63,394 nucleotides of DNA, taken from the NCBI GenBank assembly GCA_020073145.1, contig JAIQFS010000023.1:1-63394 (forward strand), read 5' to 3'. Source of the stretch: Terriglobia bacterium (GTDB lineage: Bacteria; Acidobacteriota; Terriglobia; Bryobacterales; Bryobacteraceae). Of the stretch, positions 18,869 to 28,596 are shown in pieces; position 1 is the stretch's first letter, and each line of letters begins with the position of its first letter. The notes beneath the pieces were generated by a model. It did not search any database, was not told where the DNA came from, and saw nothing but the letters and a program-made list of their open reading frames with translations. Position numbers and translations under genes: made by a program.

Positions 18869-19197
18869 GCCGGCCCTTTCGATCCGGAGCGCGAAGCCCC
18901 TTCGGCGCGAATCCGGTCCAGCGTTGCCCAATATTCCCCGAGCGCCTGCGACCCGGACTCGGTCAGGGAATAATCGCTGTGCGGTGTCCGCCCCTGAAAA
19001 CTCTTGCGGACCTGGATGTAACCGGCCTGTTCCAAACGCTCCAGGTGAGCCCCCAGATTTCCGTTGGTGAGCCCCAATGCCTTCCGCAAGAGATTGTAGG
19101 AAACCGCGTCCGCGCCGGAGAGAATCATGAGAATGCGCAGGCGCGCAGGCTCGTGGATGATCCGGTCCACCTGCAACGCGTGGTCGTGAGAACTCAT
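18865..19197 (-). CDS. Winged-helix (MarR/ArsR-like) transcriptional regulator
   Basis: The 110-aa single-domain protein matches the HTH_34 type: [15 protein letters not shown], recognition helix region [21 protein letters not shown], then a wing in [20 protein letters not shown]. Proteins of this type usually regulate a coupled membrane protein. Here the ATG overlaps the stop of the upstream membrane gene by 4 nt. Two TATCACAG motifs and a 14-bp palindrome precede the operon, predicting autoregulation. An upstream in-frame extension runs through the membrane gene and is not coding. Confidence 0.88.
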   Translation of the reverse strand: MSSHDHALQVDRIIHEPARLRILMILSGADAVSYNLLRKALGLTNGNLGAHLERLEQAGYIQVRKSFQGRTPHSDYSLTESGSQALGEYWATLDRIRAEGASRSGSKGPA

Positions 19198-19888
19198 GAA
19201 CTGCTGGCCAGGCGCCGCAGGCGGTAGAGCGCAAAACGGCTGTACAGCAGCGCGCCAGCGCCCGCCAGAATGCCGTACGCGCTGCTCGGAAGAAACAGGT
19301 TGAGCGCATCCCAACGGCCGGTGAACAGGATCGGAGCGCTTGCCAGAATCAGAATGGCGTGCAGCCCATACAATCCTGGCCACAGCAGGAGCAGCGAGGT
19401 TTTGGAACGCCGCGAAAGCCCAAAGACCATGAAAGGAACCATGTAGAGCGCGCTGACGGGTTGCATCAGCCGGGAGGGAATCACCTCGAACACCGCGAGC
19501 AGTCCTTGGGCCACAATGCAAACCAGCAGGACCCCCACCATGGCTGCCAACTCACCCCGGCGGGGCCCTCGATTCCGGCTGGAAGTGTGACCTCCCCGCG
19601 CAGACGGGTATACCGGCCCAGCCACGCGCCACCCCACCGCGGCACACACAGCCAGACCACGGCCGCCGTGGAAAGCAGGATCGCCGTCAGACACAGCAGC
19701 AACCCCGCCGTGTGGCCTCCGCGATATGTTTGCCGGGCCCAATACGCCGCCAAGCCCACCACCGTGTAAGACTGGGCTACAAAGAGGACGACAACCAGGG
19801 TCCGCAGGGCGCCACTCCGGTTTTGGCTGTAGGAACGCACCCATCGGGGAATCTGGGGGAGCGCTTTCTCACGGCCTGAATATATCAC
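19194..19888 (-). pseudogene. Membrane protein interrupted by a frameshift, coupled to the wHTH regulator
   Basis: Two frames together make one hydrophobic protein of about 230 aa. The first frame (from a GTG at 19888) carries helices such as TLVVVLFVAQSYTVVGLAAYWA and LLLCLTAILLSTAAVVWLCV, then loses protein character after residue ~112. The second frame takes over near 19550 with AAMVGVLLVCIVAQGLLAVF and ends in a Ser-rich tail at 19194. The switch falls in a GGGCCCC/CCGGGG run, so it may be an assembly error, a true inactivating mutation, or two genes with the second starting at an ATG near 19541. The function is unknown; it is probably the sensor or target of the coupled regulator. Confidence 0.6.
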
Positions 19889-19907
19889 AGATTAATCTGT
19901 ATCACAG
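19883..19907. promoter_or_regulatory. Palindromic operator upstream of the membrane protein/wHTH operon
   Basis: ACAGATTAATCTGT (19887-19900) is a perfect 14-bp palindrome, and the sequence TATCACAG occurs twice (19883-19890 and 19900-19907). It covers the predicted start of the operon, as expected for autoregulation by the small winged-helix protein. Confidence 0.6.
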
Positions 19908-19943
19908 ACTAGACTGAAGAGCAAGATCTTTTTGGACGTCAGG

Positions 19944-20804
19944 CTAGACCGTCATGATGTCCAGGGCTTGAGCCAGGGATTGGATCGGATCGTGGCCGGC
20001 TGCCGGCCGATACTCGTGCGCCACGTAGCCCGTGAACCCCAGGTCGGCAATGGTCTTGGCTACGAACTTATAGTTCAATTCCTGGGTGTCATCGAGCTCG
20101 TTCCGCCCTGGGACGCCGCCCGTGTGGAAATGCGCGATCCACTGGATATTCCGCGTGATGTTGTGGCAGACGTCGCCGTCCATGGTCTGCACATGATAGA
20201 TGTCGAAGAGCACCTTGACCCGCGGCGAGTTCACACGTTTGACCACGTCCACTGCCCAATCGATGTGGTTGCAGATCTGGTCGACCCGCCCCAGGCGCGC
20301 GTCTTCGTACTTGTTATTCATGATTTCCAGGCAGATCGTGACGCCCTTGTCTTCGGCGCGCGCCTTGACGCGGTTAAAGAACGCGACGCAGTGTTCGGCG
20401 CCTTCTTCGTAAGACATACCGCGCTTCTTGCCGGCCACCGTGATCATATTCGGTACTCCCGCCGCGGCGCACTGGTCCAGAGTCTCGCCCACCGATTTTT
20501 CCAGCTTGTCGTGGATTTCCGGGTGGAGCAAGCCGCTCTCAAAGTCCACGCCGCCGGTCGGGCCCATCGTGGGGATCAGGCCGTATTTCTTGAGAGTGGG
20601 CCAATCCTGCGCACCGATCAGGTCCATTCCCCAGCATCCCAAGCGGGCGGCTTCCCGGCACACATCTTCGAGCGGCATCTTGGGGTCGAAGTTGGTCCGC
20701 ATGGCGGACTGTTTGAGCCGGCCCTTGTGGCGGGTGGGCGAAGTAGTCTGTGCGGCCGCGACTCCGGCAGCCGCAACCGCGGTCAATAGGTCTCTGCGTC
20801 GCAT
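19944..20804 (-). CDS. Tat-exported TIM-barrel isomerase/epimerase (hydroxypyruvate isomerase-like)
   Basis: The 286-aa protein begins MRRRDLLTAVAAAG, a twin-arginine signal, so it should act in the periplasm. The mature part is an AP_endonuc_2/Hyi-type TIM barrel with metal-ligand candidates in TICLEIMNNK (Glu), VLFDIYHVQTMDGD (Asp, His), IAHFHTGGVPGRNELDD (His) and GYVAHEYRP (Glu). The spelling is close to hydroxypyruvate isomerases, but exported acidobacterial relatives may act on other sugars or keto acids. The ATG at 20804 is preferred because it directly starts the Tat motif. Confidence 0.85.
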   Translation of the reverse strand: MRRRDLLTAVAAAGVAAAQTTSPTRHKGRLKQSAMRTNFDPKMPLEDVCREAARLGCWGMDLIGAQDWPTLKKYGLIPTMGPTGGVDFESGLLHPEIHDKLEKSVGETLDQCAAAGVPNMITVAGKKRGMSYEEGAEHCVAFFNRVKARAEDKGVTICLEIMNNKYEDARLGRVDQICNHIDWAVDVVKRVNSPRVKVLFDIYHVQTMDGDVCHNITRNIQWIAHFHTGGVPGRNELDDTQELNYKFVAKTIADLGFTGYVAHEYRPAAGHDPIQSLAQALDIMTV

Positions 20805-20882
20805 GGGCGCATTATACACCCCGATGACGCACGTTACCGAGTGCCCAGTTTCAGCCGGTGATGATACCGATGCCGCGGGGCG

Positions 20883-22502
20883 CTACCGCCGGGCCAGAGC
20901 GTCCTGCTCCTGCGACTGCATACGCTGCACCAGCACCTTCTTGGCGGTTTCGAGCAGAGCCCGGGCCTTGGGCATGGAGTCTACGGCGCGCTCCACTTCC
21001 GGGTCGGTCTGGCTGAAAACGCGGTCGCTTTCGTCAATGTTGAAGGCCGTGATGTACATCTCGCGCGCCAGATAGCGATTGATCCAGTCGCGATCCTGCA
21101 CGAATTCGCCTTCGGTGAACGTGTAGTGCTGTTGCAGCAGGTAGTCGTGAAACTCGACCAGCAGGGCGTCGTCCGGCATCCAGCCCTTGGGCAGGTGTGT
21201 ATCGTGCTTGCCGAAATAAGACCGGGTGAATTCAAAATAGGCATTCTTGCGCGCCAGTTCGACTTCGAAACGGTCCAGCTTGGGCGTCTCGTATTTCTCG
21301 TCCGGCGTGATGCCGCCGCCGCCGTAGACGGTTCGTCCGGCATCGGTCATCTTCACGTCCAGTGGATTCCGGGCATTTTCGTCCTTGTGATAGTAATAAT
21401 CGTAGAACGACTTGTTGCTGTAATCCCGCTGGATCAGCCGTCCGCTGGGAGTATAGAAATGCGCCGTGGTCAGGGCCAGCCCGGTGTTCTCTGAAAGCGG
21501 ATAAACAGTTTGCACCAGCCCCTTGCCGAACGTAGTCTCGCCCAGAACCCAGGCCCGGTCGTGATCCTGTAGAGCGCCCGTCACGATCTCCGCCGCTGAG
21601 GCGGAATACTTGTTTACCAGCACTACGATCGGATAGTCCCGCCCGTGGTTGCCGTTGCGCGCGATGTAGGGCTTCTCGGCCGAACTGCGCCCACGGTGGG
21701 AAACGATGGTCTGTCCCTTTTGCAGGAAATGGTCCGCCACCGCCACGCCTTCGTTGAGCAGGCCGCCGGGGTTCTCCCGCAGGTCCAGCACCAGGCCCTT
21801 GACGTTGTTCTCGCCCAGCCGCTTGAAGTTGTCGTCCATTTCCTTGCTGGTGGTTTCGTTGAAGCTCAAGATCTTCAAATAGGCGATCCCCGGCTTCACC
21901 CAGAAGGCATCCTGCACGCTGTTGCGTTTGATCTCATCCCGCGTGACCGTGAAGGTAATGGGCGCTTCCGACCCTTCGCGCGCAATCACGATTTTCACCT
22001 GCGTGCCGCGCGGCCCTTTCAGCAGATCGGCGATTTCCGACGTGTTCAGATTGTCGGTCGGCTTATCATTCACGGTCATGATGATGTCACCCGGACGGAT
22101 TCCGGCCTTGTACGCTGGAGCTCCGGGAAACGGCGCCATCACCATGGTCTTGCCGTTGCGCGGCCCTACTGTCATGCCGACGCCGTAATAGTGCCCTTTC
22201 TGGTCGTCGCGCAGAGAATCGTATTCCTTCGGATCGAAGAAGTTGGAGTGTGGATCGAGGGTCCGCAACATGCCCGGAATCGCGCCCTTGTAGATGGCTT
22301 TGTCCGAGTCCACTGGTTGAGCGAAGTTCTGCTCTACCAGAGCGTAGGCCCTGGTGAAACTCTGGACTTCCTGTGAGAGGTCATCCGCCGGCGCCGTCGC
22401 CGCCGCAGCGACCTGGACCTTGGGTCCGAAAAAGCCGCCCAGCACCGAAAACGCCAGCACGACAAACAGCACAACGAACAGGGAACGCCTCGTTTGGGGC
22501 AT
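20883..22502 (-). CDS. ctpA: S41-family carboxy-terminal processing protease
   Basis: The 539-aa protease has an N-terminal signal anchor (residues ~7-33), a PDZ domain (~105-190) with YKAGIRPGDIIMTVND, and the S41 peptidase domain with the catalytic Ser in NKYSASAAEIVTGAL (around residue 299) and the Lys in TTFGKGLVQ (around 326). It should cleave C-terminal tails of periplasmic proteins. The C-terminal ~150 residues extend beyond the catalytic core, as in many acidobacterial and deltaproteobacterial homologues. It is monocistronic here. Confidence 0.93.
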   Translation of the reverse strand: MPQTRRSLFVVLFVVLAFSVLGGFFGPKVQVAAAATAPADDLSQEVQSFTRAYALVEQNFAQPVDSDKAIYKGAIPGMLRTLDPHSNFFDPKEYDSLRDDQKGHYYGVGMTVGPRNGKTMVMAPFPGAPAYKAGIRPGDIIMTVNDKPTDNLNTSEIADLLKGPRGTQVKIVIAREGSEAPITFTVTRDEIKRNSVQDAFWVKPGIAYLKILSFNETTSKEMDDNFKRLGENNVKGLVLDLRENPGGLLNEGVAVADHFLQKGQTIVSHRGRSSAEKPYIARNGNHGRDYPIVVLVNKYSASAAEIVTGALQDHDRAWVLGETTFGKGLVQTVYPLSENTGLALTTAHFYTPSGRLIQRDYSNKSFYDYYYHKDENARNPLDVKMTDAGRTVYGGGGITPDEKYETPKLDRFEVELARKNAYFEFTRSYFGKHDTHLPKGWMPDDALLVEFHDYLLQQHYTFTEGEFVQDRDWINRYLAREMYITAFNIDESDRVFSQTDPEVERAVDSMPKARALLETAKKVLVQRMQSQEQDALARR

Positions 22503-22590
22503 CGAGAAACCTTCCTAGAACAGAGTATACCCTACCTGCTGGTTTAGACGCGGAAATGCCCGGGTAGGCTACTGAAATTAGTGAACAAAA

Positions 22591-23007
22591 TCAGGAAGGT
22601 GCAGGCAGTTCCCGGTGAACCGCGTCCAGCACGCCGTTTACAAATTGCACCGATTCCTCACTCGAAAATTTGCGCGCCAATTCCAACGCCTCATCGATCG
22701 CCACGGCGGCCGGAGTGAGACCATGCATCAATTCATAGACGGCCAGCCGCAGGATGTTGCGGTCCACCGCCGGCATGCGTTCCATCCGCCAGTGTTCGGC
22801 GTGGCGGCGGATGCGCTCATCCACCTCCTCGATGTGCTGGATCGTACCGTTCACCAGTTCCGCCGCGAAGGGATCGCGCTCCGGGTGCTCTTCGGCAAAC
22901 AGGGTCTCATAAAACGCGTTGATTGCCTCATCCACGGGTTGCCGCCGAGCATCCCACGAGAACAGAATCTGCAAGGCGCGTTGCCGGGATCTGCGGCGGG
23001 AAGCCAT
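22591..23007 (-). CDS. nusB: Transcription antitermination factor NusB
   Basis: The 138-aa all-helical RNA-binding protein begins [19 protein letters not shown], the Arg-rich N-terminus typical of NusB, and ends with AIDEALELARKFSSEESVQFVNGVLDAV in the standard form. With NusE it binds boxA of rRNA operons. The ATG overlaps the ribH stop by 1 nt (TAATG), a conserved ribH-nusB arrangement. Confidence 0.95.
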   Translation of the reverse strand: MASRRRSRQRALQILFSWDARRQPVDEAINAFYETLFAEEHPERDPFAAELVNGTIQHIEEVDERIRRHAEHWRMERMPAVDRNILRLAVYELMHGLTPAAVAIDEALELARKFSSEESVQFVNGVLDAVHRELPAPS

Positions 23008-23483
23008 TATGGGGTCTGGCGGAGATGGCGCAGCAGATTCGCCATCTCGATCGCCGTCAGCGCCGCGTCCGCTCCCTTGTTGCCGCCCTTTGCGCCCGCC
23101 CGGTCGATGGCCTGCTCCAGGGTATTCGTCGTGAGCACGCCAAACGCCACCGGCATCCCGGTTTCGGCGGCCACCTGCGCGATTCCCTTGGCGGCCTCCC
23201 CGGCGACATAGTCGAAATGCGGCGTTTCCCCGCGGATCACCGCACTCAGGCAAATGATGGCGTCGTGGCGGTGTTGCCGCGCCAGTTCCCCAGCCGCCAG
23301 CGGAACCTCCCACGACCCTGGAACTTTAATTATGTCAATCGTGTCGGGATCCGCCCCGTGGCGCAGTAACGCGTCCGTCGCGCCTGCCAGCAGGCGCTCG
23401 GTGATGAAGCTATTAAAGCGGCTGACCACGATTGCAAATCGCAGTCCCGCCGCCGAAAGCTGGCCTTCGAACACACGCGGCAT
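23007..23483 (-). CDS. ribH: 6,7-dimethyl-8-ribityllumazine synthase
   Basis: The 158-aa enzyme catalyses the penultimate riboflavin step. Visible motifs are the [18 protein letters not shown]-terminus, [14 protein letters not shown], the [24 protein letters not shown] substrate loop, and [20 protein letters not shown]. The start at 23483 places the family's first strand correctly; upstream in-frame codons add an unlikely hydrophobic leader. It is cotranscribed with nusB. Confidence 0.95.
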   Translation of the reverse strand: MPRVFEGQLSAAGLRFAIVVSRFNSFITERLLAGATDALLRHGADPDTIDIIKVPGSWEVPLAAGELARQHRHDAIICLSAVIRGETPHFDYVAGEAAKGIAQVAAETGMPVAFGVLTTNTLEQAIDRAGAKGGNKGADAALTAIEMANLLRHLRQTP

Positions 23484-23606
23484 CACCGCCAGTGTAGCAC
23501 TGGTCAGGAACTTGGCGGCCGCCCGGATTTTGACACCCATGCCGGAAAAGCCCGCATTGTTTTCAATGATCTGCGCGCGGTGCTCGACATGCTTGGGCCA
23601 TTGGGT

Positions 23607-24104
23607 ATGACGATTAATCCTCTTTCCACCGTCAGCCAGATGTTGCTCTCCGGCATCACCAACCGTTTGACCGCCGGAGCCAGCAGCACCACCTCAACCA
23701 ACTCGACGAACCACGACACTTCGCAGATTTCCCCGTTCGCCCAACTGATGAATACTCTGCAGCAGCTCCAGCAGGGCAATCCCACTCAGTACAAACAAGT
23801 CACGGCCACGCTCGCTTCCGACTTGCAGGCGGCGGCTGCCAACGCTCAAAACAACGGCAATTCTGGAGAAGCCAGTGCGCTCAACCAGCTTGCTGCCTCG
23901 TTCCAACAGGCCTCGCAAAGTGGCCAACTGCCCAGCTTCATGCAACAAGGGGCGCAGAATGCCGGCGCTGCAGGGCACCACCATCACCATCATCACGGCG
24001 GGAGCGGAGGCCTCGGGCAGGATCTGAATTCGATCTCGCAGACCATCCTGGCCAGTTTGGATTCCACCAGCACCAGTAGCAGCAACACCGGCACCGGACA
24101 GTAG
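23607..24104 (+). CDS. Hypothetical Ser/Gln/Asn-rich protein with poly-His tract
   Basis: No known domain is recognised. The ~165-aa product is low in aromatic residues and rich in Ser, Thr, Gln, Asn and Ala. It carries an amphipathic Gln-rich helix (around [21 protein letters not shown]), a second Ala/Gln helix, and a run of seven His flanked by Gly that could bind Ni, Zn or Cu. No signal peptide is seen. In-frame ATGs at 23589 and 23607 are both possible. It lies just upstream of lepA with its own strand context. Confidence 0.6.
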   Translation: MTINPLSTVSQMLLSGITNRLTAGASSTTSTNSTNHDTSQISPFAQLMNTLQQLQQGNPTQYKQVTATLASDLQAAAANAQNNGNSGEASALNQLAASFQQASQSGQLPSFMQQGAQNAGAAGHHHHHHHGGSGGLGQDLNSISQTILASLDSTSTSSSNTGTGQ

Positions 24105-24112
24105 ATCGTTTC

Positions 24113-24141
24113 GTTAAACCCGTGCGGCTCTGTGGGATAAT
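24113..24141 (+). promoter_or_regulatory. Predicted lepA promoter
   Basis: A GATAAT -10 (24136-24141) is preceded by GTTAAA (24113-24118) at 17-bp spacing. Transcription would start near 24148, which lies after an in-frame GTG at 24144 and so supports the ATG at 24168 as the lepA start. Confidence 0.5.
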
Positions 24142-24167
24142 CGGTGAGCAGAGCACCCCCACACCGC

Positions 24168-25982
24168 ATGGACCCGGAATTTATCCGAAATTTCTCCATC
24201 ATTGCGCACATCGACCACGGCAAGTCCACCTTGGCCGACCGCTTGCTCGAAGTCACAGGCGCCCTTTCCCAGCGCGAAATGATGGAGCAGGTGCTCGACT
24301 CCATGGATCTGGAGCGCGAGCGCGGCATCACCATCAAAGCCCATGCCGTCCGGCTAAATTACCGCGCCGACGACGGCAACGACTACCAGTTAAACCTCAT
24401 CGACACCCCCGGCCACGTCGATTTCTCATACGAGGTTTCCCGCAGCTTGCAGGCTTGCGAGGGCGCCTTGCTGGTCATTGACGCTTCCCAGGGGGTCGAG
24501 GCCCAGACCCTGGCCAACACCTACCTGGCCCTGCACCACAACCTGGAAATCATCCCCGTCATCAATAAAATCGACTTGCCTTCGGCCGAGCCCGAGCGCA
24601 TCCGCGAACAGATCGAAACCGTGATCGGCCTCGACGCCAAAGATGCCGTGCTGGCCAGCGCCAAGCAAGGCACCGGCGTGCATGAGATCCTCGAAGCCAT
24701 CGTTCACCTGGTGCCGCAGCCGAAAGGCTCGCCCGATGCGCCCTTGCGGGCCCTGATCTTCGATTCCTGGTTCGACAGCTACCGCGGCGTCATCATCCTG
24801 GTACGCGTGCTCGATGGCCGCCTGCACAAGGGCCAGAAAATCCGCCTGTGGTCCAACGGGCAGGTGTACGAAGTGGACGGCCTCGGCTATCAGGCTCCCA
24901 AGTCCACGCCCTGCGACGAGCTGGCCACTGGCGAAGTCGGCTTCCTGTTCGCCAACATCAAAACCGTTTCCGATGCCAAGATCGGCGACACCATCACCGA
25001 CCACGAGAATCCGGCCGCCGAGCCCCTCCCCGGTTTCGAAGAGATCAAGGCCATGGTCTTTGCCGGCCTCTATCCGGTGGAATCGCACGAGCACGGCCTG
25101 CTGCGCGACGCTTTGGAAAAACTGCGCCTCAACGACAGCGCCTTCAGTTTCGAGCCCGAGAACTCCGTGGCGCTGGGCTTTGGGTTCCGCTGTGGCTTCC
25201 TCGGCCTGCTGCATCTCGAGATCGTCCAGGAGCGCCTGGAGCGCGAATTCAACATCGACCTCATCACCACCGCTCCCGGCGTCCGCTACCTGGTCACCAC
25301 CACCTCGGGAGAGATCGTCGAGGTGCACAACCCCACCAAGTTCCCCGACCCCTCCGAGATCAAGCAGATCGAAGAGCCCATCATCGCCGCCACCGTGATC
25401 ACGCGCGAAGAATACCTGGGCGGCATTCTGAAGCTGCTCGAAGAGAAGCGCGGCACGCAGAAGAAGTTCGAATATATCGGCGGCGGCCGCGTCATGCTGA
25501 CGTATGAGCTGCCCCTCAACGAAATCGTCCTGGATTTTTACGACCGCCTGAAATCCGCCTCCCGCGGCTACGCCTCGCTCGACTATCACCTGTCCGGGCA
25601 CCGCGTTTCCCCCCTGGTCAAGCTGGACGTCCTGGTGGCCGGCGAGCCGGTGGATGCGCTGACCATCATCGTCCACAAGGAATTCGCCTACGAGCGCGGC
25701 AAAGACCTGATCGCGCGCTTACGAAAACTGATTCCCCGCCAGATGTTCGAAGTCGCCTTGCAAGCCGCCATCGGCAATAAGATCGTGGCGCGAGAAACCA
25801 TTAGCGCCCTCCGCAAAAACGTCCTGGCGAAATGTTACGGCGGCGACATCAGCCGGAAACGCAAGCTCCTGGAAAAGCAAAAAGAAGGCAAAAAGCGCAT
25901 GAAGCGCGTCGGCCGCGTGGAGATTCCGCAAGAAGCCTTCCTGGCCGTGCTGAAGGTGGGGCAAACCGAAGAGGGGGAGTGA
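24168..25982 (+). CDS. lepA: Elongation factor 4 (LepA)
   Basis: The 604-aa translational GTPase back-translocates or remodels stalled ribosomes. The G-domain motifs are intact: AHIDHGKST (G1), DTPGH (G3) and NKID (G4). They are followed by the EF-G-like domains and the LepA-specific C-terminal domain with the Lys/Arg-rich [24 protein letters not shown] segment. The ATG at 24168 fits the family start right before the [13 protein letters not shown] strand. Confidence 0.97.
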   Translation: MDPEFIRNFSIIAHIDHGKSTLADRLLEVTGALSQREMMEQVLDSMDLERERGITIKAHAVRLNYRADDGNDYQLNLIDTPGHVDFSYEVSRSLQACEGALLVIDASQGVEAQTLANTYLALHHNLEIIPVINKIDLPSAEPERIREQIETVIGLDAKDAVLASAKQGTGVHEILEAIVHLVPQPKGSPDAPLRALIFDSWFDSYRGVIILVRVLDGRLHKGQKIRLWSNGQVYEVDGLGYQAPKSTPCDELATGEVGFLFANIKTVSDAKIGDTITDHENPAAEPLPGFEEIKAMVFAGLYPVESHEHGLLRDALEKLRLNDSAFSFEPENSVALGFGFRCGFLGLLHLEIVQERLEREFNIDLITTAPGVRYLVTTTSGEIVEVHNPTKFPDPSEIKQIEEPIIAATVITREEYLGGILKLLEEKRGTQKKFEYIGGGRVMLTYELPLNEIVLDFYDRLKSASRGYASLDYHLSGHRVSPLVKLDVLVAGEPVDALTIIVHKEFAYERGKDLIARLRKLIPRQMFEVALQAAIGNKIVARETISALRKNVLAKCYGGDISRKRKLLEKQKEGKKRMKRVGRVEIPQEAFLAVLKVGQTEEGE

Positions 25983-26049
25983 CGCCCTGATCACTCTCGC
26001 GCAGGGCTCCGCTGGACGCTTAGCTCGTGGAACGCGGCGCGAGCCACAC

Positions 26050-26931
26050 TTACGGACGCGTGGCGTTGTTGGCCAACGCGCATCCGTCGCCGTGGGTTTC
26101 AATGGTGGCGGTGCCGCTGACCACGATCGTATTGCCGACGAGGCTGCTCGGGCACAAAGCCGTGATTCCGGCGCCTTGGTTCAGGAACACCGTGTTGCCG
26201 GTGGCGGTGCCGCCCTGCACGATGATGCCGGAACCCACGTTTTGCGAGGAGACATTGCCCGTCGCGACGCCGCCGTTGGCTTCGAGGATCACGCCGTCGC
26301 CCGCGTTTTGGAACGCGGTCGAATCGCGCACCGAGAGCGCGATGATGCCGAAGGCGCCGTTTTGCGTGGCCGCGCTTTCAATCACGGTGCCGGCCACGTT
26401 CAGTCCGCCGTCGGCATTGCTATCGGCCGTTACTTTCTCCACGAAGCTGCCGTTGCCGCTCAGCCAGATCCCAAACCTGCCCATGCCGCGCACCGTACCG
26501 TTCCTAACCCTCACGCCCCGTGGGCTACGAAGGGTCCCGTTGCCGGCCTGTACGCCGACTCCCGTGCCCGTGCCGGAGCACGATGTTGGCTCCGTGGTGC
26601 AAACGACCGGTCCGATGATGCTGAAGCCGTTCAGGTCCAGAGTGACGGAATCCGCTGTAATTTGAATCGCGGTGGTATTCAGGTCGGCAATAGTGAGGTT
26701 TCCTGTCAAGCGATAGCTCCCGGGTTCCGAAATTGTCACTGGCAAACCAGGCGTATCGCCAGGGGTAACGCTTCCCGCCATGGCGCGGCTTTGATCGATA
26801 CGAATGACCCCGTCGGCGGCGAAAGGACTGACCGGGAAGACGGCGCGGACCGGATCATCTGCCTGCAGGCCCGCCGGAGCGGCGGTGAGCAGGCACACCC
26901 ACAAAATTCCCTGCGAAATGCGCTGCGACAT
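26050..26931 (-). CDS. Secreted parallel beta-helix (right-handed) repeat protein
   Basis: The 293-aa product has a signal peptide (residues ~7-22, cleaving before ADDPV). After a linker, a run of short parallel beta-helix rungs follows, visible as repeated patterns such as GVRVRNGTVRGMGRFGI, GLNVAGTVIESAATQNGAFGI and GVATGNVSSQNVGSGI. Such folds occur in pectate-lyase-like enzymes and in surface or adhesive proteins. No catalytic residues are assignable. The ATG at 26931 is chosen because it opens directly into the signal peptide. It stands alone, convergent with lepA. Confidence 0.75.
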   Translation of the reverse strand: MSQRISQGILWVCLLTAAPAGLQADDPVRAVFPVSPFAADGVIRIDQSRAMAGSVTPGDTPGLPVTISEPGSYRLTGNLTIADLNTTAIQITADSVTLDLNGFSIIGPVVCTTEPTSCSGTGTGVGVQAGNGTLRSPRGVRVRNGTVRGMGRFGIWLSGNGSFVEKVTADSNADGGLNVAGTVIESAATQNGAFGIIALSVRDSTAFQNAGDGVILEANGGVATGNVSSQNVGSGIIVQGGTATGNTVFLNQGAGITALCPSSLVGNTIVVSGTATIETHGDGCALANNATRP

Positions 26932-27290
26932 CGGTTCGTTGATCCTCGATTGTGCCGTTGAAACTACTAGAGTTTTCTCCGGCTGGCTAAACCGGGAGCG
27001 GCGGTAACCAAACTGTAGGGGACTGACCCGCAACTAGCTCCCAGTCGCTTAGATACAAGTAACGGCGGTTTCGATTCCCCAATTTCGTGTAAAATCCTGC
27101 TTTCCTCACGATGCGGCGCCTCGCAGGCTGGGGTCTCGTTGGCGCCGGCCGAAATTGGGAAAACCGGCGAAACCGGGAACTTCTCAATTAACATTTCCGT
27201 CTAATCATCGTCCTTGCCAGTGAGGAATACCCAGGGGACTGGCATCAAGAGGACTTTTCCGGGAACGCCAACCATCGTAGGAGATCGCTC
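26932..27290. other. Intergenic region between divergent genes
   Basis: Both flanking genes read away from this gap, so it should hold two promoters. A GGAG ribosome binding site lies 8-9 nt before the ATG at 27291. A TAAAAT-like -10 occurs near 27080 but lies far upstream of the plus-strand gene. No RNA gene or repeat is recognised. Confidence 0.4.
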
Positions 27291-28436
27291 ATGACGAAGT
27301 GGATGCTGCGGATCATCGCTCTCGCGACGCTGCCGGCAAGCGCGTTGCTCGCTCAAGACATCACTGGCACCTGGCAGGGCAAGCTTGCGGTGCCGCAGGC
27401 CCCCAACGGCGAACTGCGGATCGTCGTCAAAATCGCCAAAGGCGATGCGGGCGCTCTGAAGGCCACCCTGTATAGCATCGATCAGCCCGGCCCGGGCATT
27501 CCGGCCAGCGCCATCACGCTCCAAGGCAACAACGTCAAGTTCACAGTCCCGGCCATCGGCGGCACCTATGAGGGCAAGCTCGATTCCGACGCGGTCAACC
27601 TGACCGGGAACTGGACCCAGGGGCCCAAGCCCCTGCCTTTGACTTTGGCGCATGTCACCGACAAGACAGCTTGGGAAATCCCCGCCCCGCCGCCTCCTCC
27701 GAAAATGATGGCTGCCGACGCCAATCCGGCCTTTGAGGTTGCCACCATCAAACCGAGCGACCCCAGCCGGCCTGGGAAACTCTTCTCCATCCGAGGCGGT
27801 GAGGTCTTCACCATCAACACCACCGTGGACGATCTCATCACTTTTGCTTACGGCGTTCACGTCCGGCAGGTCACCGGCGCCCCGGCCTGGGTGGAGTCTG
27901 ACAAGTTCGATATCAATGGCAAACCCGAGGGCGGTGCGCTGCCCAATCTGAATCAGTTTAAGGTCATGGTTCAGAAACTCCTGGCGGATCGCTTTCAACT
28001 CGTGTTCCATCGCGACAAGAAAGAACTCACGGTGTACGCGCTTACGGTGGGAAAGAACGGACCCAAGCTGACCAAGAGCGAATCCGCCGGTACGGTTCCG
28101 GCTCTGCTTTTCCGCGGACTCGGCAATTTGCCTGCTCGGAATGCCACCATGGAGGAATTCGCCGGCGTCATGCAAGGCGCCGTTCTCGATCGACCGGTGG
28201 TCGATCAGACCGGGATTCAAGGGCGGTGGGATTTCCAGTTGCTGTGGACACCCGACGAGACGCAGTTCGCCGCGCTGCGCGGCCCCGGCCCGCTCCCGGC
28301 CCCGCCCGATGGCGCTGAAACCCAACCGGACCTGTTCACCGCCATCCAGAAGCAGTTGGGCTTAAAGCTGGAATCCACCAAGGCGCCTACTGAGGTCTTC
28401 GTCGTGGACAAAGTAGAAAAGCCGTCGTCGAATTAG
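27291..28436 (+). CDS. TIGR03435-family protein with N-terminal beta domain
   Basis: The 381-aa exported protein has a signal peptide (cleavage after SALLA). An N-terminal beta-rich module follows (residues ~22-120, DITGTWQGKLAVP to PLPLTLAHV), then the TIGR03435 soil-associated domain. The latter is marked by FEVATIKPSDPSRPG, VDDLITFAYGV, LLADRFQLVFHRDKKEL, VYALTVGKNGPKL and a C-terminal LKLESTKAPTEVFVVDKVEKP. The family is strongly expanded in Solibacter-type Acidobacteria and its function is unknown. A paralogue without the extra module is at 50270-51151. Confidence 0.9.
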   Translation: MTKWMLRIIALATLPASALLAQDITGTWQGKLAVPQAPNGELRIVVKIAKGDAGALKATLYSIDQPGPGIPASAITLQGNNVKFTVPAIGGTYEGKLDSDAVNLTGNWTQGPKPLPLTLAHVTDKTAWEIPAPPPPPKMMAADANPAFEVATIKPSDPSRPGKLFSIRGGEVFTINTTVDDLITFAYGVHVRQVTGAPAWVESDKFDINGKPEGGALPNLNQFKVMVQKLLADRFQLVFHRDKKELTVYALTVGKNGPKLTKSESAGTVPALLFRGLGNLPARNATMEEFAGVMQGAVLDRPVVDQTGIQGRWDFQLLWTPDETQFAALRGPGPLPAPPDGAETQPDLFTAIQKQLGLKLESTKAPTEVFVVDKVEKPSSN

Positions 28437-28596
28437 CCGAGCATCGCTCGCGTCCGGTTCAGGCAGCGCCTCGGCAAATCGGGCTCCCTCGGGGTCAGGC
28501 GGCATCGGAACAGCGGTCAGCCGCTCGGGCACTGGACGGAACGATCACGCATACCGGGCCTCTACCCGTTCATCCGGCGTCATATATAATCGCCCC

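Noticed and set aside
24144-24167. GTG upstream start for lepA
   Set aside because: It lies before the predicted transcription start and adds residues not found in LepA proteins.
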